This document shows, piece by piece, positions 17,934 to 29,691 of a DNA stretch of 58,358 bases. How positions within the stretch are numbered: the stretch's first letter is position 1; the number at the start of each line of letters is the position of its first letter. Location of the stretch: NCBI GenBank assembly GCA_015665315.1, contig JADFAK010000065.1, positions 1-58,358 of the forward strand. Direction: 5' to 3'. The position numbers and the translations under genes are program-made. The DNA is from Flavobacteriales bacterium (GTDB lineage Bacteria > Bacteroidota > Bacteroidia > Flavobacteriales_D > Sanyastnellaceae). A model generated the notes under the pieces. It ran no database searches. It saw only the letters and a list, made by a program, of their open reading frames with translations, and was not told the origin of the DNA.

Positions 17934-18383
17934 TTAGTGTTCGTCTAGTTTGGAGAAGAGTTGGTCATCTTCACATAAATTGTTGATTTGCGCTATTACT
18001 TCAAAGAAAACATCAAGTTTTTCAGGGTCGATTCTCTCTTGGATGTATTTGTTGAAGCAGATTACGACATTCTTAGAATGCTCGCGTAGGACAAAGCCCT
18101 TTTCTGTCAAAAATACCCGCACCATCCGTCGATCGATAGGGTCTGGTCGGCGCACAATAAGTCCGGCAGCTTCCATGCTTTTGAGTGTCCTAGTCAGACT
18201 TCTGGATTCCATACCCATTTTAGGCCCTAATTTGGTAGAAGGTGTTCCTTCCCGATCAATGTTGAGCAGGGTATATCCAACCGACATAGTCCCGCCTTCT
18301 TTGGCGGCTTCGTGGTTGTACATCCGCGATATTCTGGACCAAGCCCAGCGTATGTGGAAGTCAAGTGTATCTTCAGGTTTCAT
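17934..18383 (-). CDS. MarR family transcriptional regulator of the beta-oxidation operon
   Basis: 149 residues with a winged-helix MarR core: SVGYTLLNIDREGTPSTKLGPKMGMESRSLTRTLKSMEAAGLIVRRPDPIDRRMVRVFLTEKG includes the recognition helix and the DxR wing. It is the first gene of the fad operon, 20 bases before the bifunctional protein gene, and a perfect palindrome lies 53 bases upstream in the promoter. Inference: it represses the operon and is relieved by an acyl-CoA or fatty acid, as for other MarR/FadR-like regulators of lipid breakdown. Confidence 0.88.
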   Translation of the reverse strand: MKPEDTLDFHIRWAWSRISRMYNHEAAKEGGTMSVGYTLLNIDREGTPSTKLGPKMGMESRSLTRTLKSMEAAGLIVRRPDPIDRRMVRVFLTEKGFVLREHSKNVVICFNKYIQERIDPEKLDVFFEVIAQINNLCEDDQLFSKLDEH

Positions 18384-18418
18384 TCAGTTTCGTTTTAAGC
18401 TTCTCGTTTCAAGTGCTA

Positions 18419-18454
18419 CGAATATATTGAAAAAATGTTATGCACGCATAACAA
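18419..18454 (-). promoter_or_regulatory. Promoter region of the marR-fad operon
   Basis: On the minus strand TTG (18454-18452) and TATATTCG (18426-18419) form a near-consensus -33/-7 pair with a 25-base spacer. The -7 has one mismatch to TAnnTTTG. The palindromic operator almost fills the spacer, so a bound regulator would block RNA polymerase. Confidence 0.4.
18436..18453. promoter_or_regulatory. Palindromic operator, probably for the MarR regulator
   Basis: TGTTATGCACGCATAACA is a perfect inverted repeat with 8-bp arms and a 2-base centre, the size and style of MarR-family operators. It lies between the promoter elements and the marR start codon. Confidence 0.7.
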
Positions 18455-18545
18455 TGAGCTTAAATTTTATTGATTGCAGGAAAATTTATTGGATGCCTTA
18501 AATATACGCTAACATTGGCGAGTTTTGCGACAATTGGAAAGGAAA

Positions 18546-18715
18546 TGATTCACAATCTCCTGTTGTCTACTCAGTTGATATTCAATGTTCAAGCCTTCGG
18601 CAAATGACACAATCTCGACTGGGGATGGTTCTCCAATTCATTTGGAGTGCATCCCGTCCAAATTTTAACAGTCTGCCCAGCTTTCCTTAGACGATGATCC
18701 ATTAAAATAGGTTTC
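18546..18715. repeat. Copy A of a decayed dispersed element in a 620-base gene-free stretch
   Basis: The gap from marR to the next gene (18384-19004) has no convincing ORF beyond the regulatory sites. Within it, CAGTCT followed 25 bases later by ATGATCCATTAAAATAGGTTT (split 18694-18714) corresponds to CAGTCT followed 26 bases later by the ATGGTCCATCAAAATGGGTTT region at 49755-49775. An upstream GATTCA...CTGTTG...ACTC segment also matches loosely. This looks like an old, degenerate mobile or repetitive element. Confidence 0.4.
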
Positions 18716-18932
18716 AAAAGGTAGGCTTGGACGCATAGGTTCTTTGGATGATACATGTTGTCCCACGACAATCAAGCATTTGCCCGTAGGGCTGGAAATA
18801 ACTAAGAGATACAAATGGACTACCTGAGCCGAGCATCACAGAATCTCAATTTAAACAGAGACGACCAGCGCCAGACAATATCAATAGAGGTGACCTAACT
18901 ACGCGCCAAATCATAGATTGACTTCGATTTTT

Positions 18933-18968
18933 TTTGAGTTACATTTGGGAAGGGAATTTGTATATTTG
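18933..18968 (+). promoter_or_regulatory. Promoter of the tail-fibre-like protein gene
   Basis: TTTG (18933-18936) and TATATTTG (18961-18968) form a Bacteroidota-type promoter with a slightly long 24-base spacer, 36 bases before the chosen start at 19005. Confidence 0.5.
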
Positions 18969-19004
18969 GCTAACCACCTCCTGAAACCAAATTATTTTAA
19001 TTGC

Positions 19005-20570
19005 ATGAGACGTATTCTCTCCTTACTTGTCATGTGTCATATTGCCTTAGGGGCATTGGCACAACTCCCAGAAAAATTCTTTTATCAAGCTGTCGCACGT
19101 GATGTTGGAGGTGCCTTGATGATCAATACCAGTATTTCAATGAGAATCTCTTTGGTTGCTGATGATCCTTTGAATGCTCCGAGCTATCAAGAACTGCACG
19201 CCGTTACGACTTCTTTTCAAGGACTAGTGGATCTCGAAGTGGGTACAGGAATAGTGACAATAGGGACGTTTAGCGCCATAGACTGGAGTACTGGAACGTA
19301 TTTTCTGAAAGTAGAAATGGACCCACTGGGCGGACTCACCTTTATGGAGATGGGGACAACGCAATTGATTTCTGTGCCCTATGCGTTGCATGCGAAAACG
19401 GCCGAAATGGTAGATGACGCGGATGCTGACCCAAGCAATGAGATCCAGACTTTGTCTTTCGATGCTGGTGAATTATCTATTTCTGGTGGAAATACAATTA
19501 CCCTGCCCCCTCCTGGAGGCGGTGGTGGAGGTACGTTGGATCAAAGTTATGATTCAGGTGGTGCTGGGGCTGGTCGTGTGATAACGGCCGACGCGGGTGC
19601 TGTCGAAGTGAACTCCTCGAATGCCAATGGTTTTGGAATTGCCGTGACGAACAATGCGACTGGTGGTGTGGCTTTGGCAGCCGAGAATACCGTTGCAAAT
19701 AATACTTTTTCGGCTATTCAGGCGACAACCAACGTGAACAATATTCAAGCATCGGCGATACTTGGACATGCGAACAATAATGGTTGGGGGGTTACCGGAC
19801 AGGTTGCCGCAACGGGAACTGCCGAAAGCGCTGTTTTGGGAAATAACTTCCGATCTTCAGGTGGACATGGTGTCCTTGGTTATGGTTACAATGGTACGGT
19901 TGGTCAGACCAACTTTCGTCCGGGTTATGGAGTTTTTGGGGAGAATTACGATTTGGTAGGTTCTCTCGCTAGTTTGGCCGTGGGTACTGCTGGTAAGGGG
20001 TATTATGGTATTCTAGGTGAAGACAGATATTTAGGTGCTGTTGGGGGTGCCTACGGTGTGTTTAGCAATGGAGATTTAGGCGCTTCGGGTCTCAAGCTTT
20101 TCCAAATAGATTTGCCATCCGATCCTGAGAACTACTATCTCCGGCATTTTTGCGTGGAGTCGGATGAAGTCCTAAATATGTATCGAGGCAATGTAGTGCT
20201 TGATGAAAATGGAGAGGCCGTGGTGACCATGCCACAGTATTTCCATGATGTGAACATAAACTTCAGTTACGTGCTTACTCCTATTGGTGCTCCTGCTCAA
20301 TTGTATGTGAAGGAGAAAATTTCTGGAGAGAACTTTTCGGTTGCAGGCGGACTTCCAGGCCAGGAGATAAGCTGGGTGGTTTATGCCGAGCGTAACGATC
20401 CATATTTGCAACAATATCCTGAGCGTAAGGAGAATGTCGTTGCTAAGACAGAACGTGATCGAGGCACACTTCAAATGCCACAACTATATGGAGCAGATGA
20501 GGAGAAAGCTACTTTCAAATCTCCAACAACGCAAGGGCAGGTAGAGGTAACAGTGAAGACGCAGAAATGA
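19005..20570 (+). CDS. Exported tail-fibre-like protein
   Basis: About 521 residues from the ATG at 19005, which opens a signal peptide (MRRILSLLVMCHIALGALAQ). An upstream in-frame start at 18918 would overlap the promoter. The N-terminal domain (about 20-130) is the common Bacteroidota module with FFYQAVARDVGG, LVDLEVGTG and LISVPYALHAKTAE. The middle is Gly/Ala/Asn-rich, with repeated GVLGYGYNGTVG-like units. The C-terminal part (YYLRHFCVESDEVLNMYRGNVVLDENGEAVVTMPQYF) resembles a domain shared by many secreted or cell-surface proteins of unknown role. No T9SS sorting domain was seen. Its stop overlaps the next start as ATGA. Confidence 0.8.
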   Translation: MRRILSLLVMCHIALGALAQLPEKFFYQAVARDVGGALMINTSISMRISLVADDPLNAPSYQELHAVTTSFQGLVDLEVGTGIVTIGTFSAIDWSTGTYFLKVEMDPLGGLTFMEMGTTQLISVPYALHAKTAEMVDDADADPSNEIQTLSFDAGELSISGGNTITLPPPGGGGGGTLDQSYDSGGAGAGRVITADAGAVEVNSSNANGFGIAVTNNATGGVALAAENTVANNTFSAIQATTNVNNIQASAILGHANNNGWGVTGQVAATGTAESAVLGNNFRSSGGHGVLGYGYNGTVGQTNFRPGYGVFGENYDLVGSLASLAVGTAGKGYYGILGEDRYLGAVGGAYGVFSNGDLGASGLKLFQIDLPSDPENYYLRHFCVESDEVLNMYRGNVVLDENGEAVVTMPQYFHDVNINFSYVLTPIGAPAQLYVKEKISGENFSVAGGLPGQEISWVVYAERNDPYLQQYPERKENVVAKTERDRGTLQMPQLYGADEEKATFKSPTTQGQVEVTVKTQK

Positions 20571-20947
20571 GAAAGTTTGCGCTCGCTATATTGTTCTTCA
20601 TTCCACTCTTGGTATCGGCTCAGTCGCTTTCGCGCGAGGCAGTGACAAGCGGTGGTGGCCACATGGAAAATGGAGGGTATGAGCTTTCTTGTTCGTATGG
20701 ACAATTGGCTACATCTACTCTGGTTCCAGGACTAGGAGGGATTCTGTCACAAGGATTCCAGCAAGTAAATTTCGATTGTCCGGGCGATTTAAACTATGAT
20801 GGCCAAGTAAATACTGAAGACCTTTTGCTGTTTTTGGGCTTCTTTGGATGTGAGGGAGCTTGTATGGCTGACTTCAATTACGATGGTTTGGTAAATACCC
20901 AAGACCTGCTCTTCTTCCTTGGTTATTTTGGCACTTTCTGCAACTGA
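20567..20947 (+). CDS. Small exported protein with two dockerin-like calcium-binding repeats
   Basis: 126 residues. A signal peptide (MRKFALAILFFIPLLVSAQ) is followed by a short beta-rich segment (GGYELSCSYGQLATSTL) and two near-identical EF-hand-like repeats, GDLNYDGQVNTEDLLLFLG and ADFNYDGLVNTQDLLFFLG, each with the DxNxDGxV..xDLL dockerin type I pattern. In Bacteroidota such repeats often lie at the C-terminus of large surface proteins; here they make up half of a stand-alone protein. The start is coupled to the previous gene by a 4-base overlap, so the two products may act together. Confidence 0.8.
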   Translation: MRKFALAILFFIPLLVSAQSLSREAVTSGGGHMENGGYELSCSYGQLATSTLVPGLGGILSQGFQQVNFDCPGDLNYDGQVNTEDLLLFLGFFGCEGACMADFNYDGLVNTQDLLFFLGYFGTFCN

Positions 20948-21044
20948 TCGTAAGCCCATCCCTACAAATTGATCATTGTACTTCTCACAGTCCGACTCGG
21001 CTTGACCTGATACTTTTGGCGCATATGGTCCAAAGGACAAGCTT

Positions 21045-24000
21045 ATGCAACCATTCGTATTTCGCCTCTTACTCATTTTTGTCTGCACTTCCCTGAGTCA
21101 TCTCTCAGCACTAAGTCAGATTTTCACCATAAATCCCCTCGTTCAAACCGATGTTCAGGCATGTGCCATCGCGGTTGTTCATGAAGTCGAATTTCTCAAT
21201 GTTTCAGGACAAGAAGCTTCCGGTGTTGAACTTACTGTCAACCTACCAACCGGGGCCAATTTCGAAGCGGTGCTAGATGGAGAATTCTCTTTCGATGACC
21301 AAGTAGAGAACCTCGTGACTTTTGTTGCGATTCAAGATGTTGCCATCGATGAAAGCATTTCTTTGAGCTATAGTTTGTCGGCCAATTGCGTTGATGCGAC
21401 CCCCGTATTTACGTCCTATCATATTCGATGTGATCAGACGGTTGATCCGGAATTGAACGACCAAGGTACCGTCAATTGGAATTTCTTGGCGCCGTCGTTA
21501 AACATTATCTCAATCTCAGAATCCTCGCACCAATCACTCCCAGGTGAAACATATAGTCGAATTATTCAAGTACGAAATGCTGGAAACGAGTCGCTCGATC
21601 AATTCACTTTATCTGTCGATTATCTTCCAGCTGCGATTCAAGTGGTATCCTCAAATTTGGGGAGTGTATTAGACAATGTAGTAACACTCACTAGCACCGA
21701 TCTCCCCAACGGAAGTCTCGATCCAGAAGAAGATGTCTTCATTGAACTTATCGAGGAATATTCAAGCTGCGAAGTAGTCAATGGTACATACACGGCCGCC
21801 TGGTCGTGCGATGGAGAGACAATTTGTCAATCGGCCGTTGGGCTAGGTAGTACCTCTGTTATCCCTGGCGAACCAAGTTTGTCGGTGGAAGCTATCTCGG
21901 CCAATGACCCGAGTGATTGCGAAACGCCGGGTTGGAATAGTTTTCGAATTATCAATCATTCCAACGAGAATTCAGAAGGAGCTGCGAAAGCCACGAATGT
22001 CAAGCTCACCGCCGGGTTGGGGTGGCCAAGTGGTGACATCGGAGGCTCCAAATTTTCAGGGGAGTATTTCTTTGTGACTGGGTTTGAGTTGAATGGAGAA
22101 TTGTTTCCTGTCGACTCAACCATTATTGATCCCGATATTTCCGCTTCTAAGCAGATGTATCAATTCACTCTGGATCAACTCCCAGCACAAGATACACTTG
22201 AAGTCATTGTCCATTGGTTCTATCGTTATCCGAATAGTGGAAATCCGGCATGTGAAGATATGGTAGACGTCGTATTTCACGGGAAAATGAATCTGCAAGC
22301 GAATTATGAGAATAAATGCGGACTCACCAAGCCGAAGCAGTTCGAGGAAGGTAGCGGAAGTTACTTCCAATATAGGTACATGGATGAGACAGTTATCGCT
22401 CCGTCGGATGCTGATGAAGGCGATGTTTTTACTTTAGGAATTTATGAGAATTGGCGCATCGAAGGATCTACATGCAACGACCCTGTGTATGTCCTGCATC
22501 TCACTCCGCCAGCTGGCGTGGATTATATAGAAGGAACGCAATATGGGCTGCGCTCGGATTTGCCCCGCAATGTTCTAGTCTCGTCGATTGGCGACAGCAC
22601 GCTGGTTTTCGAAATGGACTTGCCAGATAATAGTACTATTTCGGCGTATGGACCTATGGAAGTGGGCGGACAGTTTCAGTTGAACTGCCCTGTTGAATCC
22701 GACTGGGGCATTGCCTACGAGGTTTTTCTCAAGTGCAACGATTGTCCCGATTCGACTTATATGTCCAAATTGGCCTGTGGCGTGACCGATAAGTTGCATC
22801 CCAACTGCAGCGATTGCGTGGGAATACAGGTCGCTGGAAACCCTGATGTGTTCCGCACCAATTACGGTTATACCGATGCTTCCATGACCCAATTGCTTTC
22901 TTATGAAGAGGTCGAGGCGATAGGCAACCTGAACAAGGCATTTACCCACGATACCGTACGCATGCAATTGCCAGCTCTGGTGTCTGGCGTTACCGATGTC
23001 TCCGCGGTCCAACTGGAAATTGGGTATTATAAATTGCATGCACTTGACGAACAATTGTTCACTTTATTGGATGGTGCACTCGTACATATATACGACGCCA
23101 GTGAAGATCTGCATTACGACCTAGTCGTCAACGAGCCTACTTTGATCGATACTTCTGGCTACGTTGTTATGCAGTTTGTTTTCGACGATCAATTGGCCGA
23201 TTTTCCATTGGGCTACTTGTTCAATGATGGTGATTCTCTGTGGTTTCAGGCCGATTTTGAGTTGACGGGAAACTCCTTGCTCGAAGACCGAACGGAGTTT
23301 GCAGAAATTGCCAATTTCCGATTTCAATTGCTGGCCGATGGCGAACCATGCAACAGCAAAGGCGTCGAGTTCTTCGTGGCTCAACCGCTGTACAACTGGC
23401 TTGGAAACAACGATATTCCCGAAGTTGCAGGTTGCGACCCATTCGAAATTGGCTTCTCGTTTAAAAATCTTGGACGTGAGAATGTTGGCCTTTTTCCCAA
23501 TGAATTCCGCCCGATGTTCCAGGCTCAGAGCTTCGAGTTGTTTATTCCCAATGGCTGGAGTTACGAAGAGGGGAGTCTGCATATCGACTACCTCGAAATG
23601 GACCAGTGCTTGGTGGCCAACGCCTCAAGCCATAGTATTAATGAAGAGCCAACGAATACAGAAACTGAGAATGGCACCTGGTTGCTATGGACGAATCCCG
23701 GTGATTGGCCCATCAAAGATGACGGCTGTATCTACTACGCCAATCAGTACAATTTCAAACTTACTCTATTGCCTTTATGCAATGCGGCCGATGGAGCGCA
23801 CCTGCATATGCCGGCCAATTTGGTGGTGTCGACAGATATGTACGGGGGGGCGGCTACTACGGAAACGAATTCGTGGACTTACGAGATTTTCAAACCTGAA
23901 GACAAGTGGACGGAGGTAGAACATAATTTGAGCGCCCTGGTTCAAAACGACAATCCTGTGGCTGGAAAGGGCGCTTGGACAGTGCGTATTACCAATGAAT

Positions 24001-27000
24001 CTGGAGAGTTTGATCAGACCGATATTTGGATCGCTATTCAAAATGATGGCGACTTGCTCAATGCGGTTGAGGTGACGGCGTTAAGCGATTTTAGTACACT
24101 CGAAATCAACGAGTACGACCTTGGTTTCTGGTTCAGTATCGACACACTTCCTCCCGGGGGCTATCTTGATTTTGCGATCGAGGCCGACTTTAACGGTTGT
24201 GATTTTGGTCAGTTTACGGTGCTTTCTGGAAAGTCTTGCGGACTGGTCGCCGAAGATTTTAACCCCATTGTCTACGATTGCGAACCAAACGAAGTGACGC
24301 TTTCATACGACCCGCAACCTGCCGAGCTTCAGGTGAATTTCACTTCGGTTTCGAACGAAATTGACTTGTGTGAAGTTGCCAATTACGAGGTGATTTTTAA
24401 CAATGCATTGCTCGGACACGTCAATAATCTTGAATTGCAAATTGAACTCCCCAATGGCGTCGATTACATTCCCGAACAGTCGTGGATCCAATATCCGGGC
24501 CCCGAGGAATCGACCGAAACCCCTGGAGATATCGTCTTAGGATCGCTGGGTGATCCTGTGATCGTTGGTCAAATTTTATCTTGGAGTATCGATGCGTTGT
24601 TGCCCGAAAACATTCAGTTGGACGGACTTCCAGGCGCACTCCAGCCAGACGACAATTCTATTCTGATCAACATCGCCCTTTCTCCCAATTGTCAGTTCTT
24701 CACCGGTTCAACAGTGCTTTTTTCAGCTTCTGGAAGTCGTGTGTGTGGAGCACCTTTGGACCCGATTTATGGAGCGCCATTGCCTATTCCTTTGGACGAA
24801 ATTGATCCTTCCATTCAAACCATTTCTGAGTTGGAAATCGAAGGGACGGTTGGCTGCGATAGTAGCATTGTGTTGTCGGCTTCGGTACAAATAATAGACT
24901 ATTGGGGGGCCTGCAATGAATCGGATGATGACCAGGAAATATGGATAGTTATTCCGCATGAGTTTAGTTTTATTTTGGGCTCGCTATACGCAAATGAGAA
25001 CGGGGAGTCCTTGCAAGGACTTGATCCCCAAGAAGAAATTGTAGACGACGGAATTCGGCTGTCATGGCCCATGCCAATGGGCGTTCCCGGAAACGAAATT
25101 ATTGAGCTGGAGTTTGGTTTGACCATGAATGAACCTCTTCTCGCCGACTTCCAAGCCGAGTTGTATACGGTTGAGTATGTGTATTACGGCTGCGGCGATG
25201 AAAATTGTCTCATGCCAATCGCCCAAGGATCGACGAGCATTGCCATAGAACAAGTGAATTGCAATGAACCCATAATCGCCGTCGATGATTATTTTCAAAT
25301 CGGCATCAACGAAACGTCGGTTCTGTCGGTTCTTGACAACGATATTAGCAACAATTTTGACAACAGTTCGTTCGAGATTTTACAGTACCCCGACCATGGT
25401 GTAACCTTCGAAATGTTCGCCGGTCAGTTTGAGTACACACCCAATCCTGGTTGGGCAGGAACGGATACCTTGGTCTATGTCATCTGCGATACATTTGCCT
25501 TGTGCGATACCGCCATCGTGTACTTGATTGTATTCGATGAAAATGCCGAATGCAACAACCTTTTCTTCGACGACGAAGTACAGCTGACCATAGAAAACTG
25601 TGAATCTGATGCGTCGTTCTGCCTACCTTTTATGTGGGAGGATGCCGCGCAATATGATATTTATGTCGACGGCCTACTGGAAACCGAACTCGAAGTGTGC
25701 AATTTACTGGAATACACGGCCTACAATTTGAGTTGGGGCGCTTGGAATTTATGTGCGCCAGTCGAACAATTTCCGGTTACAATCGAAAGCTGGGAAATTC
25801 AAGGAAATACCTACGGTCCGCAAACGGTCACTAGTTGGCAAGACTTTGAAATTTGGTTGAATACCGTCGACCCGTGCGGATTTTGGGATTTTGACGGCTT
25901 TGGCCAAATGCGAGGAGGTATGATCATCCTTGACTATGGAGATTTGGTGATTAGTTCGCCCTGCACCAACACGACCGAAACGTTTCAGTGGGAGGAATTT
26001 ATCATCCCCGAGAACCCTAAAATTATGTTGGAGCCTGGAAATTGTTACTGGGTGTCTATCGAAAATACAGCTTACGAGAATTGCTCAGATTCGGTGTTTG
26101 TGTGTGTTGATTGTCTCGGCATTGTGAATACAGCTCCTTATACGGTCGATGAAAATCAAGTACCTACGGATACCTTGTACGCAACGACCTATATCGATAT
26201 GATGATCGATTACTGCTTTGATTTTCAGGATGATGAGGGTCATGCGGTGGGGATTGATGATACGATTGAATTGAACGACCAAACCAGTATTTTCTACGAA
26301 CTGGGCGATGATTGCATCTGCTATTTGCCGCCTCCGGGATATTTGGGAAGCGACACGGTTATGGTAAATTATTGCGACAACGGTGACCCTGAATTGTGCG
26401 GTCAGGCTGTGCTTGTGGTCGAGGTGCTTCCTTTGGACGGACAAAATACCCTGCCTTATACTTTGGATGAACTGGCCCTGCCTGAAGACACGCTTACGAT
26501 TACGATTTTAATGAATCAATTCACCGAGTATTGCTTCGATTTTGCCGATGCTGAAGGAGATAATGTAGGCTTGGTTGATATTGTTGACTTGGGTAATGAT
26601 GCCTCACTCACAACATTTGCCGAAGGCGGAAATTGTATTCAATACAGTCCGGGCTTGAACTTTGTAGGCCCCGACGTGATTTTGGTGAATTACTGCGACG
26701 ATGGCGATCCGGTGCTCTGTAATTTCACGTGGCTGGTGATTGATATTGTGGAGGAGCTTGAACCTAATAATCCGCCGTATGCCGTCGACTCGCTCCTGAA
26801 CCCTGTCGACACCGTTTACGTCTCGACTTTTGAGAATGTCCCACTCACATGGTGTGCCCAAATTGTGGACCCCGACGGGGACAATACGTCCGTGATGGGA
26901 GTGACAGAATATGAAAATGGCAATGTTATTTGGTTGAACGGCGACGATTGTATTTGCTACGCTCCAGATATTGATTTTGTGGGGACAGACCTGGCAATAA

Positions 27001-28832
27001 TCACCTTTTGCGACGACGGAACTCCACAATTGTGTGGTGAGCTGGTTCTTGTTGTCGAAGTCCTGGAATTGGATTGCGGACTGATGCCGCAAGTAGCTGA
27101 TTCCCCATTGTTGACGCCCTATAGTTGCGATTCACTGCTGCCCTATTGTGTACCTGTCGACTTTGAATTATTGGAGGTTTTTGAGCTTTCGGCAAATGGA
27201 GAGCCCATTGCCTTCACTGCCTGTGGTACCGAAGAGTTTGTGGAATATGATTTCTCCTACCTGGACAATCTCGGTTGTTCGGAGGATAATTTCTTTCCCC
27301 TGAATGTGAACTATTGGATTGTGAATGGAGTCAATGTCAACGGGTTACAAGTATTCTCTTTCACAGAGCTTGTCGCCTTGATGAACATGATGGATGATGA
27401 CGCCGAGTGGACGTGGAACGGCAATCGAAAAATTCGCTCAGCAGTGAATTGGAACAACTACGGTGAAATGCTTTTGTTCAATCAATGCAGTCTGCAATTT
27501 GACTTGGTTTCCAGCGCCACGGTCGACCTTCCAACGCACCCGAAAGTGGATCTTTTGCCCGAAGGGTGCAACTCCTTTATGATAAGCGACCCGAATGACG
27601 AACTGTGTTTTACCACGTGGAATGTGTGTGTCGAATGTATTGGGAATCACCCGCCACATACGGTGAATAGTGATGGGGCAGCGCAAGAAGAATTTTCAGT
27701 TGAGCTGGATGCTGGCGTGTCGACCGATTACTGTTTTGAGATCATCGACCCCAATATGGACCAGATTACCGTAACGAATATCACCGACCTAGGCACCAAT
27801 TCTTCGATTTTCTGGGATGGTGAGGGCGCTTGCTTTTTCTACTTTCCCAATGATAATTTCCTTGGACAAGATACAGTTGTGATTTCCTATTGCGATGATG
27901 GAATCCCTGTGATGTGCGGCGAATCGATCGTTGTTTTTAATGTGTTCGATATCAACTTCCCACCCGATGCAGTCGATGATTTTATGGACATTCCGATGCA
28001 AGGATCTTCGACGATTGATGTGCTTGATAACGATAGCGATCCTGATGAAGATGACCTTACGATTACTTCGGTTTCTGCGACATTGGGCGGTGTTGTACTT
28101 GTCGACGGACAGATCTTTTATTACGCTCCCGAAGATTATTGTGGCCCCGATACCATTACATATGTGATTTGTGATTGGGAACCGCTTTGCGATACAGCTT
28201 ACGTTTTTGTGAATGTGTTTCCCGAGGATAGTGATGGCGATGGGATTCCGGATATGATCGAAAACGTGAACTTCGATTCAGATGGCGATGGCTTGCCCGA
28301 TTACTTGGATACCGATTCCGACAATGATAATATTCCCGACGGATTAGAAGGATATACCGATACTGAAGTTGTTGAGTGCATGCAAGCGCCTACCGATACC
28401 GATGGCGATGGAATTCCCGATTATTTGGACGAAGATTCCGATGATGACGGCCTGCTCGATAGCGAAGAGCTTATGGCCGATTGCGATGACGACTTCATTC
28501 CGAATTGGATTGATGCCGACGAAGATTGTGGCGAACCAATCGAACCCGAAGAGATTATTATTCCGGAAGGATTCTCTCCCAATGGCGATGGAATTGGCGA
28601 TCTATTTCAAATTATTGGACTCGATCCTTTGGCCGATATTCAGGTGGTGATTTACAATCGTTGGGGACATGAAATATATGCAGCCGATCCGTACAACAAC
28701 GATTGGAACGGACGAGCGAATGTAGGCGGAGCGGATAATGGAAAAGACTTGCCCGTGGGAGTTTATTACTACACGATCGACTGGAAAGATGGTGAAAAGC
28801 CTACGATTGGGTGGGTGTATTTGACGCGCTAA
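21045..28832 (+). CDS. Giant secreted surface protein with T9SS type B sorting domain
   Basis: 2595 residues. A signal peptide ([16 protein letters not shown]...LSQ) is followed by a long N-terminal half of DUF11/CARDB-like beta domains with paired cysteines. Then comes a bacterial Ig/cadherin-like VLDNDISNN domain (about 1405-1500) and a cysteine-rich unknown domain (about 1500-1692). Three tandem cadherin-like repeats ending in YCDDGDP-type motifs (about 1693-2008) precede a second copy of the unknown domain (about 2010-2199), a fourth repeat and a further VLDNDSDPD domain. Thrombospondin type 3-like calcium repeats (DSDGDGIPD) and a gliding-motility-type C-terminal domain ([16 protein letters not shown]...VYLTR) end the protein. 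It is probably secreted and anchored by the type IX system. Its stop directly abuts the lolD stop. Confidence 0.9.
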   Translation: MQPFVFRLLLIFVCTSLSHLSALSQIFTINPLVQTDVQACAIAVVHEVEFLNVSGQEASGVELTVNLPTGANFEAVLDGEFSFDDQVENLVTFVAIQDVAIDESISLSYSLSANCVDATPVFTSYHIRCDQTVDPELNDQGTVNWNFLAPSLNIISISESSHQSLPGETYSRIIQVRNAGNESLDQFTLSVDYLPAAIQVVSSNLGSVLDNVVTLTSTDLPNGSLDPEEDVFIELIEEYSSCEVVNGTYTAAWSCDGETICQSAVGLGSTSVIPGEPSLSVEAISANDPSDCETPGWNSFRIINHSNENSEGAAKATNVKLTAGLGWPSGDIGGSKFSGEYFFVTGFELNGELFPVDSTIIDPDISASKQMYQFTLDQLPAQDTLEVIVHWFYRYPNSGNPACEDMVDVVFHGKMNLQANYENKCGLTKPKQFEEGSGSYFQYRYMDETVIAPSDADEGDVFTLGIYENWRIEGSTCNDPVYVLHLTPPAGVDYIEGTQYGLRSDLPRNVLVSSIGDSTLVFEMDLPDNSTISAYGPMEVGGQFQLNCPVESDWGIAYEVFLKCNDCPDSTYMSKLACGVTDKLHPNCSDCVGIQVAGNPDVFRTNYGYTDASMTQLLSYEEVEAIGNLNKAFTHDTVRMQLPALVSGVTDVSAVQLEIGYYKLHALDEQLFTLLDGALVHIYDASEDLHYDLVVNEPTLIDTSGYVVMQFVFDDQLADFPLGYLFNDGDSLWFQADFELTGNSLLEDRTEFAEIANFRFQLLADGEPCNSKGVEFFVAQPLYNWLGNNDIPEVAGCDPFEIGFSFKNLGRENVGLFPNEFRPMFQAQSFELFIPNGWSYEEGSLHIDYLEMDQCLVANASSHSINEEPTNTETENGTWLLWTNPGDWPIKDDGCIYYANQYNFKLTLLPLCNAADGAHLHMPANLVVSTDMYGGAATTETNSWTYEIFKPEDKWTEVEHNLSALVQNDNPVAGKGAWTVRITNESGEFDQTDIWIAIQNDGDLLNAVEVTALSDFSTLEINEYDLGFWFSIDTLPPGGYLDFAIEADFNGCDFGQFTVLSGKSCGLVAEDFNPIVYDCEPNEVTLSYDPQPAELQVNFTSVSNEIDLCEVANYEVIFNNALLGHVNNLELQIELPNGVDYIPEQSWIQYPGPEESTETPGDIVLGSLGDPVIVGQILSWSIDALLPENIQLDGLPGALQPDDNSILINIALSPNCQFFTGSTVLFSASGSRVCGAPLDPIYGAPLPIPLDEIDPSIQTISELEIEGTVGCDSSIVLSASVQIIDYWGACNESDDDQEIWIVIPHEFSFILGSLYANENGESLQGLDPQEEIVDDGIRLSWPMPMGVPGNEIIELEFGLTMNEPLLADFQAELYTVEYVYYGCGDENCLMPIAQGSTSIAIEQVNCNEPIIAVDDYFQIGINETSVLSVLDNDISNNFDNSSFEILQYPDHGVTFEMFAGQFEYTPNPGWAGTDTLVYVICDTFALCDTAIVYLIVFDENAECNNLFFDDEVQLTIENCESDASFCLPFMWEDAAQYDIYVDGLLETELEVCNLLEYTAYNLSWGAWNLCAPVEQFPVTIESWEIQGNTYGPQTVTSWQDFEIWLNTVDPCGFWDFDGFGQMRGGMIILDYGDLVISSPCTNTTETFQWEEFIIPENPKIMLEPGNCYWVSIENTAYENCSDSVFVCVDCLGIVNTAPYTVDENQVPTDTLYATTYIDMMIDYCFDFQDDEGHAVGIDDTIELNDQTSIFYELGDDCICYLPPPGYLGSDTVMVNYCDNGDPELCGQAVLVVEVLPLDGQNTLPYTLDELALPEDTLTITILMNQFTEYCFDFADAEGDNVGLVDIVDLGNDASLTTFAEGGNCIQYSPGLNFVGPDVILVNYCDDGDPVLCNFTWLVIDIVEELEPNNPPYAVDSLLNPVDTVYVSTFENVPLTWCAQIVDPDGDNTSVMGVTEYENGNVIWLNGDDCICYAPDIDFVGTDLAIITFCDDGTPQLCGELVLVVEVLELDCGLMPQVADSPLLTPYSCDSLLPYCVPVDFELLEVFELSANGEPIAFTACGTEEFVEYDFSYLDNLGCSEDNFFPLNVNYWIVNGVNVNGLQVFSFTELVALMNMMDDDAEWTWNGNRKIRSAVNWNNYGEMLLFNQCSLQFDLVSSATVDLPTHPKVDLLPEGCNSFMISDPNDELCFTTWNVCVECIGNHPPHTVNSDGAAQEEFSVELDAGVSTDYCFEIIDPNMDQITVTNITDLGTNSSIFWDGEGACFFYFPNDNFLGQDTVVISYCDDGIPVMCGESIVVFNVFDINFPPDAVDDFMDIPMQGSSTIDVLDNDSDPDEDDLTITSVSATLGGVVLVDGQIFYYAPEDYCGPDTITYVICDWEPLCDTAYVFVNVFPEDSDGDGIPDMIENVNFDSDGDGLPDYLDTDSDNDNIPDGLEGYTDTEVVECMQAPTDTDGDGIPDYLDEDSDDDGLLDSEELMADCDDDFIPNWIDADEDCGEPIEPEEIIIPEGFSPNGDGIGDLFQIIGLDPLADIQVVIYNRWGHEIYAADPYNNDWNGRANVGGADNGKDLPVGVYYYTIDWKDGEKPTIGWVYLTR

Positions 28833-29483
28833 CTACAGCAATCGGCCATCGCTCATTACGAGCTTTCGATCGGCCATATTTGCCAGTTCTTCGTTGTGGG
28901 TGACGATGACGAAGGTCTGCTCAAACTCATCTCTCAACTTGAAAAACAGCTTGTGCAATTCGCGTGCATTGTGTGAATCGAGGTTTCCAGAAGGCTCATC
29001 GGCAAACACAACTTTCGGTCGGTTCATAAGTGATCTAGCTACGGCGACACGTTGTTGTTCTCCTCCTGATAATTCAGACGGTGTGTGGTTGACACGGTCT
29101 TTCAAACCAAGAAAATCAAGTAATTCTGTCGCGCGAATATTGGCCTCTTTCCGCGAAATATTGTTGATGTAAGCTGGCATGCCCACATTTTCCAAAGCTG
29201 TGAATTCAGGCAGCAAATGGTGAAACTGGAAGATAAATCCGATGTGTTGATTGCGGAATTTGGCCAATGCCTTTGACGAGAGTTTCTCAATCGATGTTCC
29301 GTCATACTTCAAAGATCCTTGATCGGGCAAGTCCAATGTGCCCAAGATTTGAAGCAAGGTCGTTTTTCCAGCTCCCGAGGCTCCTACGATAGAAACAACC
29401 TCGGCACGCGGAATGATCAAGTCAATTCCTTTCAGAACCTCAAGTTCGCCATATTTCTTCTTTATGCCTTTCGCTTCAATCAT
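28833..29483 (-). CDS. lolD: ABC transporter ATPase, LolD-type
   Basis: 216 residues with all ABC ATPase signatures: Walker [11 protein letters not shown]-loop [17 protein letters not shown], signature [15 protein letters not shown], Walker [14 protein letters not shown] and the H-loop VTHNEEL. The sequence is of the MacB/LolD subgroup. In Bacteroidota this single gene is usually annotated as the ATPase of lipoprotein release from the inner membrane. The LolC/E permease is not nearby, so the partner must be elsewhere. Its stop codon is immediately adjacent to that of the convergent giant protein gene. Confidence 0.9.
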   Translation of the reverse strand: MIEAKGIKKKYGELEVLKGIDLIIPRAEVVSIVGASGAGKTTLLQILGTLDLPDQGSLKYDGTSIEKLSSKALAKFRNQHIGFIFQFHHLLPEFTALENVGMPAYINNISRKEANIRATELLDFLGLKDRVNHTPSELSGGEQQRVAVARSLMNRPKVVFADEPSGNLDSHNARELHKLFFKLRDEFEQTFVIVTHNEELANMADRKLVMSDGRLL

Positions 29484-29691
29484 GTTGCTCGTGTGCTGGA
29501 TGCAAACCTAGTACAAAGCGATGGTATTTCGATTTGATGCGGTGAAATTCTCTTCCGAAATTATTCTCAAAGTGATTGGTTGAACGTAAATACACGATGT
29601 ACTGCCAGTGCCATCTTCGCATTTGAACGGAAGCATATGAAGTCCCGCTCAACACAGCAGTAGTATTCAACTTATCGCCAATCCATTTCAC

